A DNA stretch of 64,000 nt, from NCBI RefSeq assembly GCF_900100395.1, contig NZ_FNFB01000039.1, forward strand, positions 1-64,000, in the 5' to 3' direction. Position numbers and translations under genes: made by a program. The stretch's first letter is position 1. Each line of letters begins with the position of its first letter. The DNA comes from Nonomuraea maritima (GTDB lineage Bacteria > Actinomycetota > Actinomycetes > Streptosporangiales > Streptosporangiaceae). A model generated the notes under the pieces. It did not search any database and was not told the DNA's origin. It saw nothing but the letters and a program-made list of their open reading frames with translations. Shown in pieces: positions 9,633-17,872 of this stretch.

Positions 9633-10133
9633 TCACTCTCCCGTGACGCCGTCGATGCGCTCGCGGAGCAGGTCGGCGTGCCCGTTGTGACGGGCGTACT
9701 CCTCGATCATGTGGACGAGGATCCAGCGGTGGGAACACTCACCGCCGTGACGCTCACCCACGGCGTCGAGCGGCTTGGCGGACGAGATGCGGCGGGCGTG
9801 CTCGATCTCTTCCTGCCAGACGTCGAAGGCCTCCTGCACCTTGGCGGAATCGACCTGCTTGAAGTCGTTGTCGTTGTCGAGCTCTTTGCCCCACAGCTTG
9901 GGGATGTCCTCGCCGTTCAGCACGACGCGGAACCAACTGCGCTCGACGTGGGCCATGTGCCTGACCAGGCCCAGCAGGGACATGATGGAAGGCTCGGCGG
10001 AGCGCAGGCGAAGCTGGTCGTCCGACAGGCCTTCGCACTTGACGGCCAAGGTCGCGCGATGCCATTCGAGCCAGTTGTTCAGAACGGTCAACTCATCACC
10101 GGTGAGCGGCGGGGGGACACGAGTATCAGTCAT
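9633..10133 (-). CDS. DinB/DUF664 family protein
   Basis: 166-aa four-helix-bundle protein of the DinB/YfiT superfamily, DUF664 branch. The metal-binding histidines are likely those in LVRHMAHVERSWF (~57-69) and HMIEEYARHNGHADLLRE (~140-157). Many members are thiol-dependent (mycothiol or bacillithiol) transferases or hydrolases, but the substrate cannot be told from sequence. A TAGGGT hexamer lies 8 nt before the ATG with no Shine-Dalgarno, so a leaderless message is likely. The gene converges on the upstream ATPase. Confidence 0.85.
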   Translation of the reverse strand: MTDTRVPPPLTGDELTVLNNWLEWHRATLAVKCEGLSDDQLRLRSAEPSIMSLLGLVRHMAHVERSWFRVVLNGEDIPKLWGKELDNDNDFKQVDSAKVQEAFDVWQEEIEHARRISSAKPLDAVGERHGGECSHRWILVHMIEEYARHNGHADLLRERIDGVTGE

Positions 10134-10172
10134 GAGGCCCGACCCTATCCCTCGCCACCGACAAGTACGGGA

Positions 10173-10574
10173 TCAGCGTCCCGCCGAGATCCTTGGCCGA
10201 AGGCGCGCCGTCGCCGAGCGGCGGCTCCACGCGATGAGTGCGCAGAGCACCAGCAGGACCAGCGGAGTCACCACCCCGCCCTTGGAGACGAACGCCTCGG
10301 TCAGCGTCGCGAACACCATCAGCACGGCGAGCGCCAGGCCGGCCAGACCCGCCAGCGGGGGCACGACCAGCGCCACGGCTCCGGCCACCTCCAGCACGCC
10401 GGTCAGGTGCCGGAACCAGTCACCGAAACCGATCGCCTCGAACGTCGAGGCAGCGGGCTCCACGTTCGTGAACTTGGCCATGGCGGACATGAGGAAGTAT
10501 CCGGCCACCGCGATCTGGAGCACCCACAGGGCGATGTTCCGTACGGGTGAAGTGGTCGGTCGAGTAGTGGTCAT
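10173..10574 (-). CDS. DoxX family membrane protein
   Basis: 133-aa integral membrane protein with four predicted transmembrane segments (about 13-31, 52-70, 74-90 and 100-116) and the DoxX/DoxD-like pattern FLMSAMAKFTN. It ends in an Arg-rich cytoplasmic tail. DoxX-like proteins are linked to redox and thiol homeostasis in actinobacteria, but the biochemical role here is unknown. Confidence 0.8.
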   Translation of the reverse strand: MTTTRPTTSPVRNIALWVLQIAVAGYFLMSAMAKFTNVEPAASTFEAIGFGDWFRHLTGVLEVAGAVALVVPPLAGLAGLALAVLMVFATLTEAFVSKGGVVTPLVLLVLCALIAWSRRSATARLRPRISAGR

Positions 10575-11034
10575 GGCCTGATCGCCTCCCTTTTCGATTC
10601 CGATCTTCTTCGTACGGTAGGGAGATTCGTGATCAGCGGAAATTGGGCTAGGTGCCTTGTGTGGGTGTACTCAGGCACACCCTCGCCGTTCCGCGCCTTG
10701 GCGGCGCGGCCTCTTTGATCGTCGCTGGTCGAGTTGATCGCCGTACGGGTGGTCGATCTTCTTGAGAATCATGGGGACGGGCGGCGGCGACGGAGTTTGG
10801 TAGATCTTTTTACTTATCTCTTACTATGGGATAAATGGGACAGCGCCCCTGACCTGGGCTTTTACTCTCCGCGCCGCCCTTGGTTGCCGCTTTAGGGGTA
10901 CTTGACCTGCGGAAACATCCGGGTACTCTCGCTTCACCACAGGCTTCCGGTTTAGCCATATAAGTCCTTCATCATCATCTTTGTCAGGGCTTGTACGGGC
11001 AAATCCGGTCTCGTCCGGGAGGTCCCCAACTTCC
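10575..11034. other. 460-bp intergenic region with an AT-rich patch
   Basis: No convincing gene was found. A markedly AT-rich stretch (about 10793-10840) holds a possible promoter for the downstream gene, TTGGTA (10797-10802) and TACTAT (10822-10827), though the 19-bp spacer is long. That would give a ~200-nt 5' UTR. The open frame on the minus strand (10824-11060) has codon use unlike the neighbours and was not called. Confidence 0.4.
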
Positions 11035-13032
11035 ATGACGCCAGAGATCCCGAAGTTCATCGACGCGGCCTATGTCTTGGCCTCCTGGTATCGAACCACC
11101 GAGGCGCAGTCCGGTCTCGGCCGGTCCCAGGAACAGGCCGTCGACGGAACCTCCGACGCAAGATCCGGCGCCCACGTCCACCACGTGCAGCTGGGCCGTG
11201 CGCCCACCGCTGCGCAGGTCACCTCTGGAGGCATCGACGACCGGACGCCCTTCGGCCACTCCGGCGGCCAGTTCGGCGGCCACGACGGTCAACCGCGATG
11301 GCCCGGCCCTGACTCAGGTCATCAGCAGGGGTACGGGCATCAGCAGTGGCCCGGTCCCGACTCCGGACACCAGCAAGGGTCCGGTTACGGACATCAGCAG
11401 GGGTCCGGCCAGGGGCACCAGCCCTGGGGCGGTCCTGATTCGGACCAGCAGCCATGGCGCGGTCCCCAAGGGCCCTTCCACGGCAACCCGACGAACCCCA
11501 AGGGGCACGGCGACCAGGGCGGCCAGGGCTCCCACGGGAAGGGCCACGGCTTCCACGGGAACGGCCCTGGCTCACCGGACAAGCCGCACAACCCCGTGAG
11601 CCCCGACCAGGACGGCTCGCACCAGAACGGCCATCAACCGGACGGCCCCCAGCAGGGTGGGCCTGGGCAGGGTGGATCCAACCAGGACGGGTCTCACCAG
11701 AACGGGTCCCAGCAGGACGGGTCCCAGCAAGGCGGGCACGGCCAAGGAGGGCACGGCCAAGGCGGGTCTCATCAGGACGGGTCCCACCAGCACGGCGGCC
11801 CGTCGCCTCGCCCGACCCAGCCGTCGGACACGCCCACGACCGCTCCCCCGACCTCCGGCACGCCGACCGCCACTCCGACGTCCCCTTCGGGCACACCGTC
11901 GGCCACGCCGACGTCAGAGCCCACCTCACCGACCGCCACGCCCACCTCCGAGGCGCCCTCCCCCACGCCCACCCCGACCACGTCCGAGTCGACATCCCCC
12001 ACCGCCACCCCGACCACCTCCGAGTCGCCGTCCCCGACCCCGACCCCGACCCCGACCACGTCGGAGTCGGCCTCCGCCACTCCCACGCCCACGACGTCCG
12101 AGTCGGCGACCCCCACCGAGTCTCCTTCCGCCACGGCGACGCCCACGGCATCCGAATCGCCTTCTGCCACCCCGACCCCCACGGAGACCGAGTCCCCCAC
12201 GGAGAGCCCCACAGCATCGGAGTCGCCTTCCCCCACCGACACCGCGACCGAATCGCCGTCACCTACTGACAGCGCCTCGGCCTCCGAGTCGCCGTCACCC
12301 ACGGACAGCGCCTCTGCGTCCGAGTCGCCGTCACCCACCGACAGCGCGTCGGCCTCGGCCTCGGCGTCCCCGTCGGCCACGAGCAGCAGTTCGCCCTCGC
12401 CCACGCCGGCGGAGACGCCCACGCCTGAGCCCACCGACGTGGAGGACGTGGCTGCCGCACCGATAGCCAGCACCTCGCCCCCCGCGGGTATCTCCACGCA
12501 CCTCAACGCCGCGGTCAGCACCCCGCTGTCGGGCTTCTCCACCCCGGCGATGGCCACCTCGGCCGTTGTGCTCGTGGTGGCGCTGCTGGCCCTGGCCGCG
12601 GTACTCGTGGTGCGGTCACGCCGTGGACCCCTCCTGGCCGCGGACGGATACGTGGAACCCGCCGTTCCGACGCCCGTTCCGGAGCCCAGCGCTCCCGAGC
12701 CGGGCGGAGGCGACGAGTGGAGGCGACAGCTCATGGAAGCCATCGAGGCGGCCGCCGCCGAGCAGGACAGCGCTCCTCCCGTCGCACCGTACGGACAGGG
12801 GACCCCGCAGCCCTCGACCAACCCGCCGGTGGCCGATCTCGGTGCGGAGCCGCAGGAGACCGGCGCCTGGACGCCGTCGTTCGAGCCCTACGTCCCGCCC
12901 GGGCCCCTGGAGTCGCTCTTCGGCTCCAGCGGCCACGATCACTCGGCCCCGGCCGACGGTGAACACGGCTACGGCGACGATGAGGGCCCCGACGACGACA
13001 CCATGCCCGGAGCCCACCGTCCGACTCCGTAG
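11035..13032 (+). CDS. low-complexity Gly/Gln/His- and Pro/Ser/Thr-rich single-pass membrane protein
   Basis: 665 aa, no recognised enzyme domain. Residues ~1-75 are of mixed composition. Residues ~85-255 are Gly/Gln/His/Asp-rich with short repeats such as GSHQDG and GPDSGHQQG. Residues ~257-470 form a Pro/Ser/Thr stalk of TPTTSES-like repeats. One transmembrane helix follows (about 505-527: AVVLVVALLALAAVLVV), then RSRRG and a ~135-aa acidic tail. The positive-inside rule puts the long part outside the cell, yet no N-terminal signal peptide is visible. The ATG at 11035 has only a distant GGGAGG box; a TTG lies 18 codons upstream. Strong GC3 bias supports coding. Function unknown; it resembles wall-spanning or sensor stalk proteins. 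Confidence 0.7.
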   Translation: MTPEIPKFIDAAYVLASWYRTTEAQSGLGRSQEQAVDGTSDARSGAHVHHVQLGRAPTAAQVTSGGIDDRTPFGHSGGQFGGHDGQPRWPGPDSGHQQGYGHQQWPGPDSGHQQGSGYGHQQGSGQGHQPWGGPDSDQQPWRGPQGPFHGNPTNPKGHGDQGGQGSHGKGHGFHGNGPGSPDKPHNPVSPDQDGSHQNGHQPDGPQQGGPGQGGSNQDGSHQNGSQQDGSQQGGHGQGGHGQGGSHQDGSHQHGGPSPRPTQPSDTPTTAPPTSGTPTATPTSPSGTPSATPTSEPTSPTATPTSEAPSPTPTPTTSESTSPTATPTTSESPSPTPTPTPTTSESASATPTPTTSESATPTESPSATATPTASESPSATPTPTETESPTESPTASESPSPTDTATESPSPTDSASASESPSPTDSASASESPSPTDSASASASASPSATSSSSPSPTPAETPTPEPTDVEDVAAAPIASTSPPAGISTHLNAAVSTPLSGFSTPAMATSAVVLVVALLALAAVLVVRSRRGPLLAADGYVEPAVPTPVPEPSAPEPGGGDEWRRQLMEAIEAAAAEQDSAPPVAPYGQGTPQPSTNPPVADLGAEPQETGAWTPSFEPYVPPGPLESLFGSSGHDHSAPADGEHGYGDDEGPDDDTMPGAHRPTP

Positions 13033-13204
13033 CTAGTCAACGCCGGCTCCCCGCACGAGGCCGGGAGCCGGCGTGCCAGTGATGTCTCAGGACACCGGAA
13101 ACCCTCGAACCGATGGGTTCGAGGGTTTCCTGGTTCACCGGAGGCTATGGATCGTGGCGATGGCGGTCGAGTACGAGGTCACGGACTGAGGGGAGGGCGC
13201 GGCG

Positions 13205-13837
13205 TCAGTCGAGGCGACCTGTCGCCTCGAGCACCTCTGCCAGGGTCACCGAGCGTCCAGGAGGGCGCTCAGAGTCGTCCCGTCTCGGGGTTATGCAGGT
13301 GTGTTCGCGTGCCAGCCACTGCTCGTCCATAGGTGCGCCCATGATGGCCTCCGCCGTCATCAGGGACGCCGTACCGTAGTTCCGCTGCCACGCCTCCAGC
13401 CCGCCAGGGGTGGTGCTCATCCACCGTTCCACCGTCTCCTCGTCGGGCGTGGCGTCGTCCTCCCAGTCAATGCCGTCGAAGCTCACCACGACACGTCCCT
13501 TCTCCCTGTACGTGACGAAGGGCGGGCCGAAGTCGCTCCAGCCGACGTCCAGGCACACGCCCGCCTGCGAGAGGTGCTCTTGCGCGCCGGTCTCCAGGAA
13601 AGGCAGCGCGGGCTCCAGGAGGACGACGCCATGTCCGAGCTCAGCGGCGAAGAGCAGAGGGACGTTCTCTTCGAGGCAGAAGGACGCGTCCTCGTGGGCC
13701 TTCCCGAGCGTGGCGGTGGTCACCTGGTGACCGCTTCCGTTGTAGCGGGCGAGGACGTCGTCCAGAGTGACGCCCGTACACCAGGTGATCCAGGTGGTGT
13801 TCTGCAGGGCGTCGGCCACCTGCTCGTAGTGAGTCAC
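13205..13837 (-). CDS. DUF6461-like protein
   Basis: 210-aa soluble protein with a sequence pattern like the actinomycete DUF6461 family (TTWITWCTGVTLDDVLARY at the start, FVTYREKGRVVVSFDGIDW in the middle, and a final YGTASLMTAEAIMG block). The true start is GTG 13837, which overlaps the stop of the upstream gene (GTGA), so the two are translationally coupled. The longer open frame to 14350 covers the upstream gene out of phase and is not used. No catalytic motif is apparent. The family call is from memory of its pattern. Confidence 0.65.
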   Translation of the reverse strand: MTHYEQVADALQNTTWITWCTGVTLDDVLARYNGSGHQVTTATLGKAHEDASFCLEENVPLLFAAELGHGVVLLEPALPFLETGAQEHLSQAGVCLDVGWSDFGPPFVTYREKGRVVVSFDGIDWEDDATPDEETVERWMSTTPGGLEAWQRNYGTASLMTAEAIMGAPMDEQWLAREHTCITPRRDDSERPPGRSVTLAEVLEATGRLD

Positions 13838-14256
13838 GGCGCGATCTTGTCGTTCACCACGGGCGACGACAAGGGGTCGGACGCGTTCCGCCACCCAGGA
13901 AGCAGTGAGGGCTGTGCCAGCCAGGGGAAGGGGGCGCGCAGGATGGTCCCGATGCGGGTGGTGACGGCCTCGGCGTGAGGTGGCGTGCCGCGGTCGGCGA
14001 GGCCCAGGACCAGGTGCAGGTGGAGGGACTGCAGCGTGGTGAAGGTGTTGAACGCCCAGGGCGGCACGGGTCCTGGTTCGGCGTCGGCGAAGGCGCGGGT
14101 GACGGTGTCCAGCCAACCGGTGGCCTCGTCCACGGACAGACCGGGGGTGAAGAGGATGGCCGAGAGCTCGTCCGCGAGGCGGCGGACCGGTACACGCCCG
14201 GGGAAGGGAAAACCCGCTGCTGCGGTCGATGGCCAGTCGACTTGGGTGGAAGGCAT
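13834..14256 (-). CDS. hypothetical protein coupled to DUF6461-like gene
   Basis: 140-aa protein, not recognised. It is predicted soluble and mostly helical with a central LQSLHLHLVLGLADRG segment. Its stop overlaps the start of the DUF6461-like gene by 4 bp, so they probably form a functional pair. TAACTT lies exactly 6 nt before the ATG and there is no Shine-Dalgarno, which suggests a leaderless mRNA. Confidence 0.6.
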   Translation of the reverse strand: MPSTQVDWPSTAAAGFPFPGRVPVRRLADELSAILFTPGLSVDEATGWLDTVTRAFADAEPGPVPPWAFNTFTTLQSLHLHLVLGLADRGTPPHAEAVTTRIGTILRAPFPWLAQPSLLPGWRNASDPLSSPVVNDKIAP

Positions 14257-14488
14257 TGCGGGAAGTTACCGCGGCCGTCGGCACCGTCCCCATGGGGGAT
14301 GGCACAGCGCTCAGTCGAGTCGCGCGGGCCCTTCGCGGCCAGATCGGCAATCACCTCACCATGAACCGGCAGGTCATGCTGCACGCCGATGAACAACACC
14401 TGCTCTCCACCAGCTCAACTCTGTCGTCCGGGGCGTAGTGGACGATCACCATGAGAGCGGTGTCGGGCTCCGGTCATGCACCGGGTCT

Positions 14489-14992
14489 TCATCGCCTGTT
14501 CAGACCCGGTAGCACCGGCGCTCCCGTACCGGAGTCGAGCACGAGACGATCGCCCAGCGGACGGGCGAGGGTGATCGTGGTCATGGCCGACCTGAGTATC
14601 GCCGGGAAGGCTCGCCGGAGTTGATGTCCTCCAACTTCACGTCGACCACCACCACGTGGTCCGTTTCGTAAGCGCGTGCCCCATGAACGGTGTCGCAGGC
14701 GCCGTAGCCGTAACGGAGAAGCAGCTCGTCCGGCTTGCCGAGCTCGAACGCCATCACCTCTTCGACGCCTCCCGGTATCCGCTCGGGACGGGCGGAGACA
14801 ACCTCGGGGGCGACCGCCACGTGAACTTTCTTCTGCTCGACTCCCTCGACTACGCCTCCGCCTGGCTTTTCGGGAGTTACGACCCCCCTTGGGGCACACT
14901 CGGCCAGACTTCTCATCCGGCAGCCAGATCTGGCCCGTACTCAAGGCCGGCGCCGTGGCCATGGACCGCGTGTTGGAGGGGTTGTCACTCAC
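14489..14992 (-). pseudogene. hypothetical gene with two compensating frameshifts
   Basis: One frame starts plausibly at 14992 (MSDNPSNTRSMATAPAL...IWLPDEKS), turns into Arg-rich nonsense, then becomes plausible again at its end (FPAILRSAMTTITLARPL...). In between, a second frame (14916-14600) reads a natural protein (ARPERIPGGVEEVMAFELG, LLLRYGYGACDTV, AYETDHVVVVDVKLEDI). The first switch lies near a run of six C (14883-14888), the second near 14600-14620. Alternatively the middle frame is a small intact gene (14581-14916, 111 aa). Family not recognised. Decay or a sequencing error could both explain the pattern. Confidence 0.5.
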
Positions 14993-15003
14993 TCAGTCAT
15001 GCA

Positions 15004-15035
15004 AAAGGCCCCTTCCGAAATCGGGAGAGGCCTTT
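15004..15035 (-). terminator. tRNA-Pro terminator
   Basis: AAAGGCC/GGCCTTT form the outer stem, with an inner TCCCGA/TCGGAA pairing. On the minus strand it ends in TTTT directly after the tRNA-Pro gene. Confidence 0.75.
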
Positions 15036-15040
15036 CGAAC

Positions 15041-15117
15041 TGGTCGGGGCGACAGGATTTGAACCTGCGACTTCTTGCTCCCAAAGCAAGCGCGCTACCA
15101 AGCTGCGCCACGCCCCG
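15041..15117 (-). tRNA. tRNA-Pro (anticodon TGG)
   Basis: The reverse complement folds as a standard cloverleaf: acceptor CGGGGCG/CGCCCCG, D arm GCGCAGCTTGGTAGCGC, anticodon loop CTTTGGGAG with TGG, and T loop GTTCAAAT. CCA is encoded (15041-15043). It decodes CCA and other Pro codons by wobble. Confidence 0.95.
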
Positions 15118-15206
15118 CCTCGTCGTGTACGCATGCGCTCCGCGACTCCGGTACGCTTACGCCCTGACGACCGGATGAAGTCTAGACCAGAGTTCGACCG
15201 GTTCGC

Positions 15207-15280
15207 GCGGACGTAGCTCAATGGTAGAGCCCTAGTCTTCCAAACTAGCTACGCGGGTTCGATTCCCGTCGTCCGCTCCA
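15207..15280 (+). tRNA. tRNA-Gly (anticodon TCC)
   Basis: Cloverleaf with acceptor GCGGACG/CGTCCGC, D loop AATGGTAGAG, anticodon loop TCTTCCAAA with TCC, and T loop GTTCGATTC. CCA is encoded (15278-15280). It is divergent from tRNA-Pro with an 89-bp shared upstream region. Confidence 0.95.
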
Positions 15281-15286
15281 CACACG

Positions 15287-15325
15287 AAGGCCCAGGTCAG
15301 GGAGTTGATCCCGCGCCTGGGCCTT
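15287..15325 (+). terminator. tRNA-Gly terminator
   Basis: AAGGCCCAGG (15287-15296) pairs with CCTGGGCCTT (15316-15325) seven bases after the tRNA CCA end. The T-run is weak. Confidence 0.75.
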
Positions 15326-15467
15326 ACTGTTATCCGATCTTGTCCATGGTTCGGGCCCCTTCGGCCCTCGTTTCCCACGCGAGTGCGCGAGATCCGAAGA
15401 AGGTCCGTGCACGGTGGTGACCCTGTGCCACCGCACACCTATGATCGGCGTGACGACAGGAGGTCCA

Positions 15468-15611
15468 GTGATCTTCCATCCGTTCGGGCTCTTCGTCTTC
15501 GCGATTCTGGTCGGCGGAGTTGCCCTGTTCGTCGTGATGAGTGTCGAGCTCTACAAGATGTTCTGCGGGAGCGGGGGCGCGGGGCTCCCGGGCGATCACG
15601 GTAACGACTGA
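15468..15611 (+). CDS. small single-pass membrane protein (47 aa)
   Basis: The GTG start is preceded by a perfect AGGAGG box 4 nt upstream, which decides it against the longer open frame from 15414. The product MIFHPFGLFVFAILVGG... has one transmembrane helix (~5-25) followed by a short cytoplasmic segment ending in a Gly-rich tail. Function unknown. It lies between the tRNA-Gly terminator and the uridine-kinase-like gene. Confidence 0.6.
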   Translation: MIFHPFGLFVFAILVGGVALFVVMSVELYKMFCGSGGAGLPGDHGND

Positions 15612-15681
15612 TTCCGCCTGCGGCTTGGTGCGACGTCCCTGCTGGGTGTTCGGGTGAAGATCGGCCGTAGGCTGTCGGTTG

Positions 15682-16308
15682 ATGCGTGCGCGACCGATCT
15701 CCCGTGAGGCCCTCGTCGAGGAGCTGGCCGAGCTGATCGCCGCGCGACCGGCCGGCACGTGGACGCGGGTGGCCGTCGACGGCGCGCCCGCCGCCCGTCC
15801 GGAGGAGCTGGCCGATGCGCTCGTCGCGCCACTGCGGGTGCGTGGGCGGGCGGCGCTGCGGGTGTCCGCGGGCGACTTCCTGCGTCCGGCGTCGCTGCGG
15901 CTGGAGTACGGACGGACCGACCCCCAGGTCTTCTACGACGAATGGCTCGACACCGACGCGCTCACCAGGGAGGTGCTCGACCCGCTCGAACCCGGCGGGT
16001 CGGGGCGGGTGCTGCCGGCGCTGTGGGACAGCAGGATCGACCGGGCGTACCGGATGCCGTACGAGGAGGTGCCGACCGGTGGGGTGGTGCTGGTCGACGG
16101 GACGTTGCTGCTCGGGCGGTGGCTGGCGTTCGACGTGAGCGTGCACGTGTGGCTGTCGAGGGGCGCGCTGGAGCGCGGTACGCCCGAGGATGAACGCTGG
16201 CGGCTGCCCGCGTACGAACGGTATGAGCACGAGGTCCGTCCGCAGGAGTCGGCCGACGTGGTGGTACGGGCCGACCATCCGGACCGTCCGGCGGTGCTGG
16301 TGCGCTGA
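15682..16308 (+). CDS. uridine-kinase-like protein with degenerate P-loop
   Basis: 208-aa P-loop NTPase-fold protein resembling the actinomycete uridine kinase family (RVAVDGAP at the start, SAGDFLRPASLRLEYGRTDPQVFYDEWLD in the middle, VLVDGTLLLGRWL late). The Walker A stretch reads VDGAPAARPEELADA at ~33-47, so the GK[S/T] that binds phosphate is missing. Nucleotide phosphorylation is therefore doubtful. A TAGGCT hexamer sits 8 nt before the ATG with no Shine-Dalgarno. Catalytic inactivity is inference. Confidence 0.75.
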   Translation: MRARPISREALVEELAELIAARPAGTWTRVAVDGAPAARPEELADALVAPLRVRGRAALRVSAGDFLRPASLRLEYGRTDPQVFYDEWLDTDALTREVLDPLEPGGSGRVLPALWDSRIDRAYRMPYEEVPTGGVVLVDGTLLLGRWLAFDVSVHVWLSRGALERGTPEDERWRLPAYERYEHEVRPQESADVVVRADHPDRPAVLVR

Positions 16309-16358
16309 CCGGCCGGAGCCGCATCCTGACGGGTCGAAGGCCTGACCCGCCGGTCTGA

Positions 16359-16430
16359 TACCGAACGCGGCTCTGACCAGCAAGATCTCACCATCCGGTT
16401 CGGTACGTTGCTCTGGTACCGAGGCGGTAA
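16359..16430. promoter_or_regulatory. inverted repeats upstream of trpB2
   Basis: TACCGAAC (16359-16366) is repeated inverted as GTTCGGTA (16398-16405), and a third near-palindrome GGTACCGAGGCGGTAACC follows at about 16415-16432. Three related sites within 75 bp of the trpB start look like operators. No binding protein can be named. Confidence 0.35.
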
Positions 16431-16448
16431 CCGGCGCAGACTGAAGCG

Positions 16449-17759
16449 GTGACACCCAGTAACTGGTACAACATCGTTCCTGACCTGCCCACACCGCCAC
16501 CTCCGCCACTGCACCCGGGCACGCGGCAGCCCGTGGGCCCCGACGATCTGGCTCCGCTCTTCCCGATGGAACTCATCGGGCAGGAGGTGAGCACCGAGCG
16601 GTTCGTCCCGATCCCTCAGGAGGTGCTGGACGTCTACCGCCTGTGGCGGCCGACCCCGCTGTTCAGGGCGCGCCGCCTGGAGAAGTCGCTCGGCACTCCC
16701 GCCAGGATCTACTACAAGTACGAGGGCGTCTCCCCCGCCGGCTCGCACAAGCCGAACACAGCCGTGCCGCAGGCCTACTACAACGCGCGGGAGGGCGTGC
16801 GGCTGCTCACCACCGAGACGGGGGCGGGGCAGTGGGGATCGTCGCTGGCGTTCGCGTGCGCTCAGTTCGGGCTCGACTGCCGGATCTGGATGGTGCGGGC
16901 GTCCTACGACCAGAAGCCGTACCGGCGGTCGCTCATGCAGGTGTACGGCGCCACGGTGTACGCGAGTCCATCGCCCATGACGGGCGCGGGCAGCAAGGCG
17001 CTGGCCGACGACCCCGACTCGCCGGGCAGCCTGGGCATCGCCATCAGCGAGGCCGTCGAGGTGGCCGCCGCCACGCCCGAGGCCAGGTACGCGCTCGGGT
17101 CCGTCCTCAATCATGTGCTCATGCACCAGACGGTCATCGGCGAGGAGGCGCTCACGCAACTCCCGGAGATGCCTGACCTGGTCATCGGCTGCACGGGCGG
17201 CGGCTCGAACTTCGCCGGGCTCACCTTCCCGTTCTTGCGCGAGAAGCTCGCGGGACGGATCGACACGGTGTTCCGCGCGGTGGAGCCGACGGCGTGCCCG
17301 TCGTTCACCAAGGGGGTGTACGCGTACGACTTCGGCGACACGGCGGGGCGGACGCCGTTGCTCAAGATGCACACGCTGGGCCACTCGTTCGTGCCGGACC
17401 CGATCCACGCGGGCGGCCTGCGCTACCACGGCATGGCGCCGCTGCTGTCGCACATGTACGAGCTGGGCCTGTTCGAGGCGGTCACCCGTTCGCAGACGGA
17501 GTGTTTCGAGGCCGGTGTCCGTTTCGCGAGGACCGAGGGGATCCTGCCCGCCCCTGAGCCCACGCACGCGCTGGCCGAGACCATCGCGGAGGCGCTGCGC
17601 TGCAAGGAGACCGGTGAGGAGAAGGTCATCCTGACCGCGCTGTGCGGCCACGGGCATTTCGACCTCTCCGCGTACGACCGTCACCTGGCAGGGCAGTTGG
17701 AGGACCACACGTTGCCCCAAGAGCGCATCGAGCAGGCGCTCACCGAACTGCCCGGCTGA
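16449..17759 (+). CDS. TrpB2-type tryptophan synthase beta-like enzyme
   Basis: 436-aa PLP-dependent protein of the fold-type II family, of the divergent TrpB2/trpB-related group (long N-terminus MTPSNWYNIVPDLP..., 436 aa against ~400 for TrpB1). The PLP lysine is Lys101 in AGSHKPNTA; the phosphate-binding loop is CTGGGSNF. It makes tryptophan from indole and serine or acts as a serine deaminase-type enzyme; no trpA or other trp gene is adjacent. CAGACT lies 6 nt before the GTG start with no Shine-Dalgarno. It ends in a bidirectional terminator shared with bL37. Confidence 0.88.
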   Translation: MTPSNWYNIVPDLPTPPPPPLHPGTRQPVGPDDLAPLFPMELIGQEVSTERFVPIPQEVLDVYRLWRPTPLFRARRLEKSLGTPARIYYKYEGVSPAGSHKPNTAVPQAYYNAREGVRLLTTETGAGQWGSSLAFACAQFGLDCRIWMVRASYDQKPYRRSLMQVYGATVYASPSPMTGAGSKALADDPDSPGSLGIAISEAVEVAAATPEARYALGSVLNHVLMHQTVIGEEALTQLPEMPDLVIGCTGGGSNFAGLTFPFLREKLAGRIDTVFRAVEPTACPSFTKGVYAYDFGDTAGRTPLLKMHTLGHSFVPDPIHAGGLRYHGMAPLLSHMYELGLFEAVTRSQTECFEAGVRFARTEGILPAPEPTHALAETIAEALRCKETGEEKVILTALCGHGHFDLSAYDRHLAGQLEDHTLPQERIEQALTELPG

Positions 17760-17761
17760 GA

Positions 17762-17789
17762 GAGGGGGCGGCCGCGGGGCCGCCCCCTC
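17762..17789. terminator. bidirectional terminator between trpB2 and bL37
   Basis: A perfect 12-bp GC stem (17762-17773 with 17778-17789) and tetraloop lie between the convergent stops of trpB2 and the bL37 gene. Confidence 0.8.
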
Positions 17790-17794
17790 CCGCG

Positions 17795-17872
17795 TCACCT
17801 GGCCGTGGGACGCTTGCCGTGGTTCGCCTTCTTCTTCTTGCGTGCCTTGCCCTTGCGCGAGCGTTTCGCCAT
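17795..17872 (-). CDS. 50S ribosomal protein bL37 (25 aa)
   Basis: A 25-residue, strongly basic protein: MAKRSRKGKARKKKK followed by ANHGKRPTAR. The ending ANHGKRP and the MAKR start match the ~24-aa actinobacterial ribosomal protein bL37 found in mycobacterial 50S subunits. A GGAGG box lies 7 nt before the ATG. It is too short for most gene finders. The gene is convergent with trpB2 and divergent from the DeoR regulator. Confidence 0.85.
   Translation of the reverse strand: MAKRSRKGKARKKKKANHGKRPTAR

Noticed and set aside
10824..11060. 78-codon open frame on the minus strand in an intergenic region
   Set aside because: Codon use includes many A/T third positions, no ribosome-binding site, and it runs through the AT-rich promoter-like patch.
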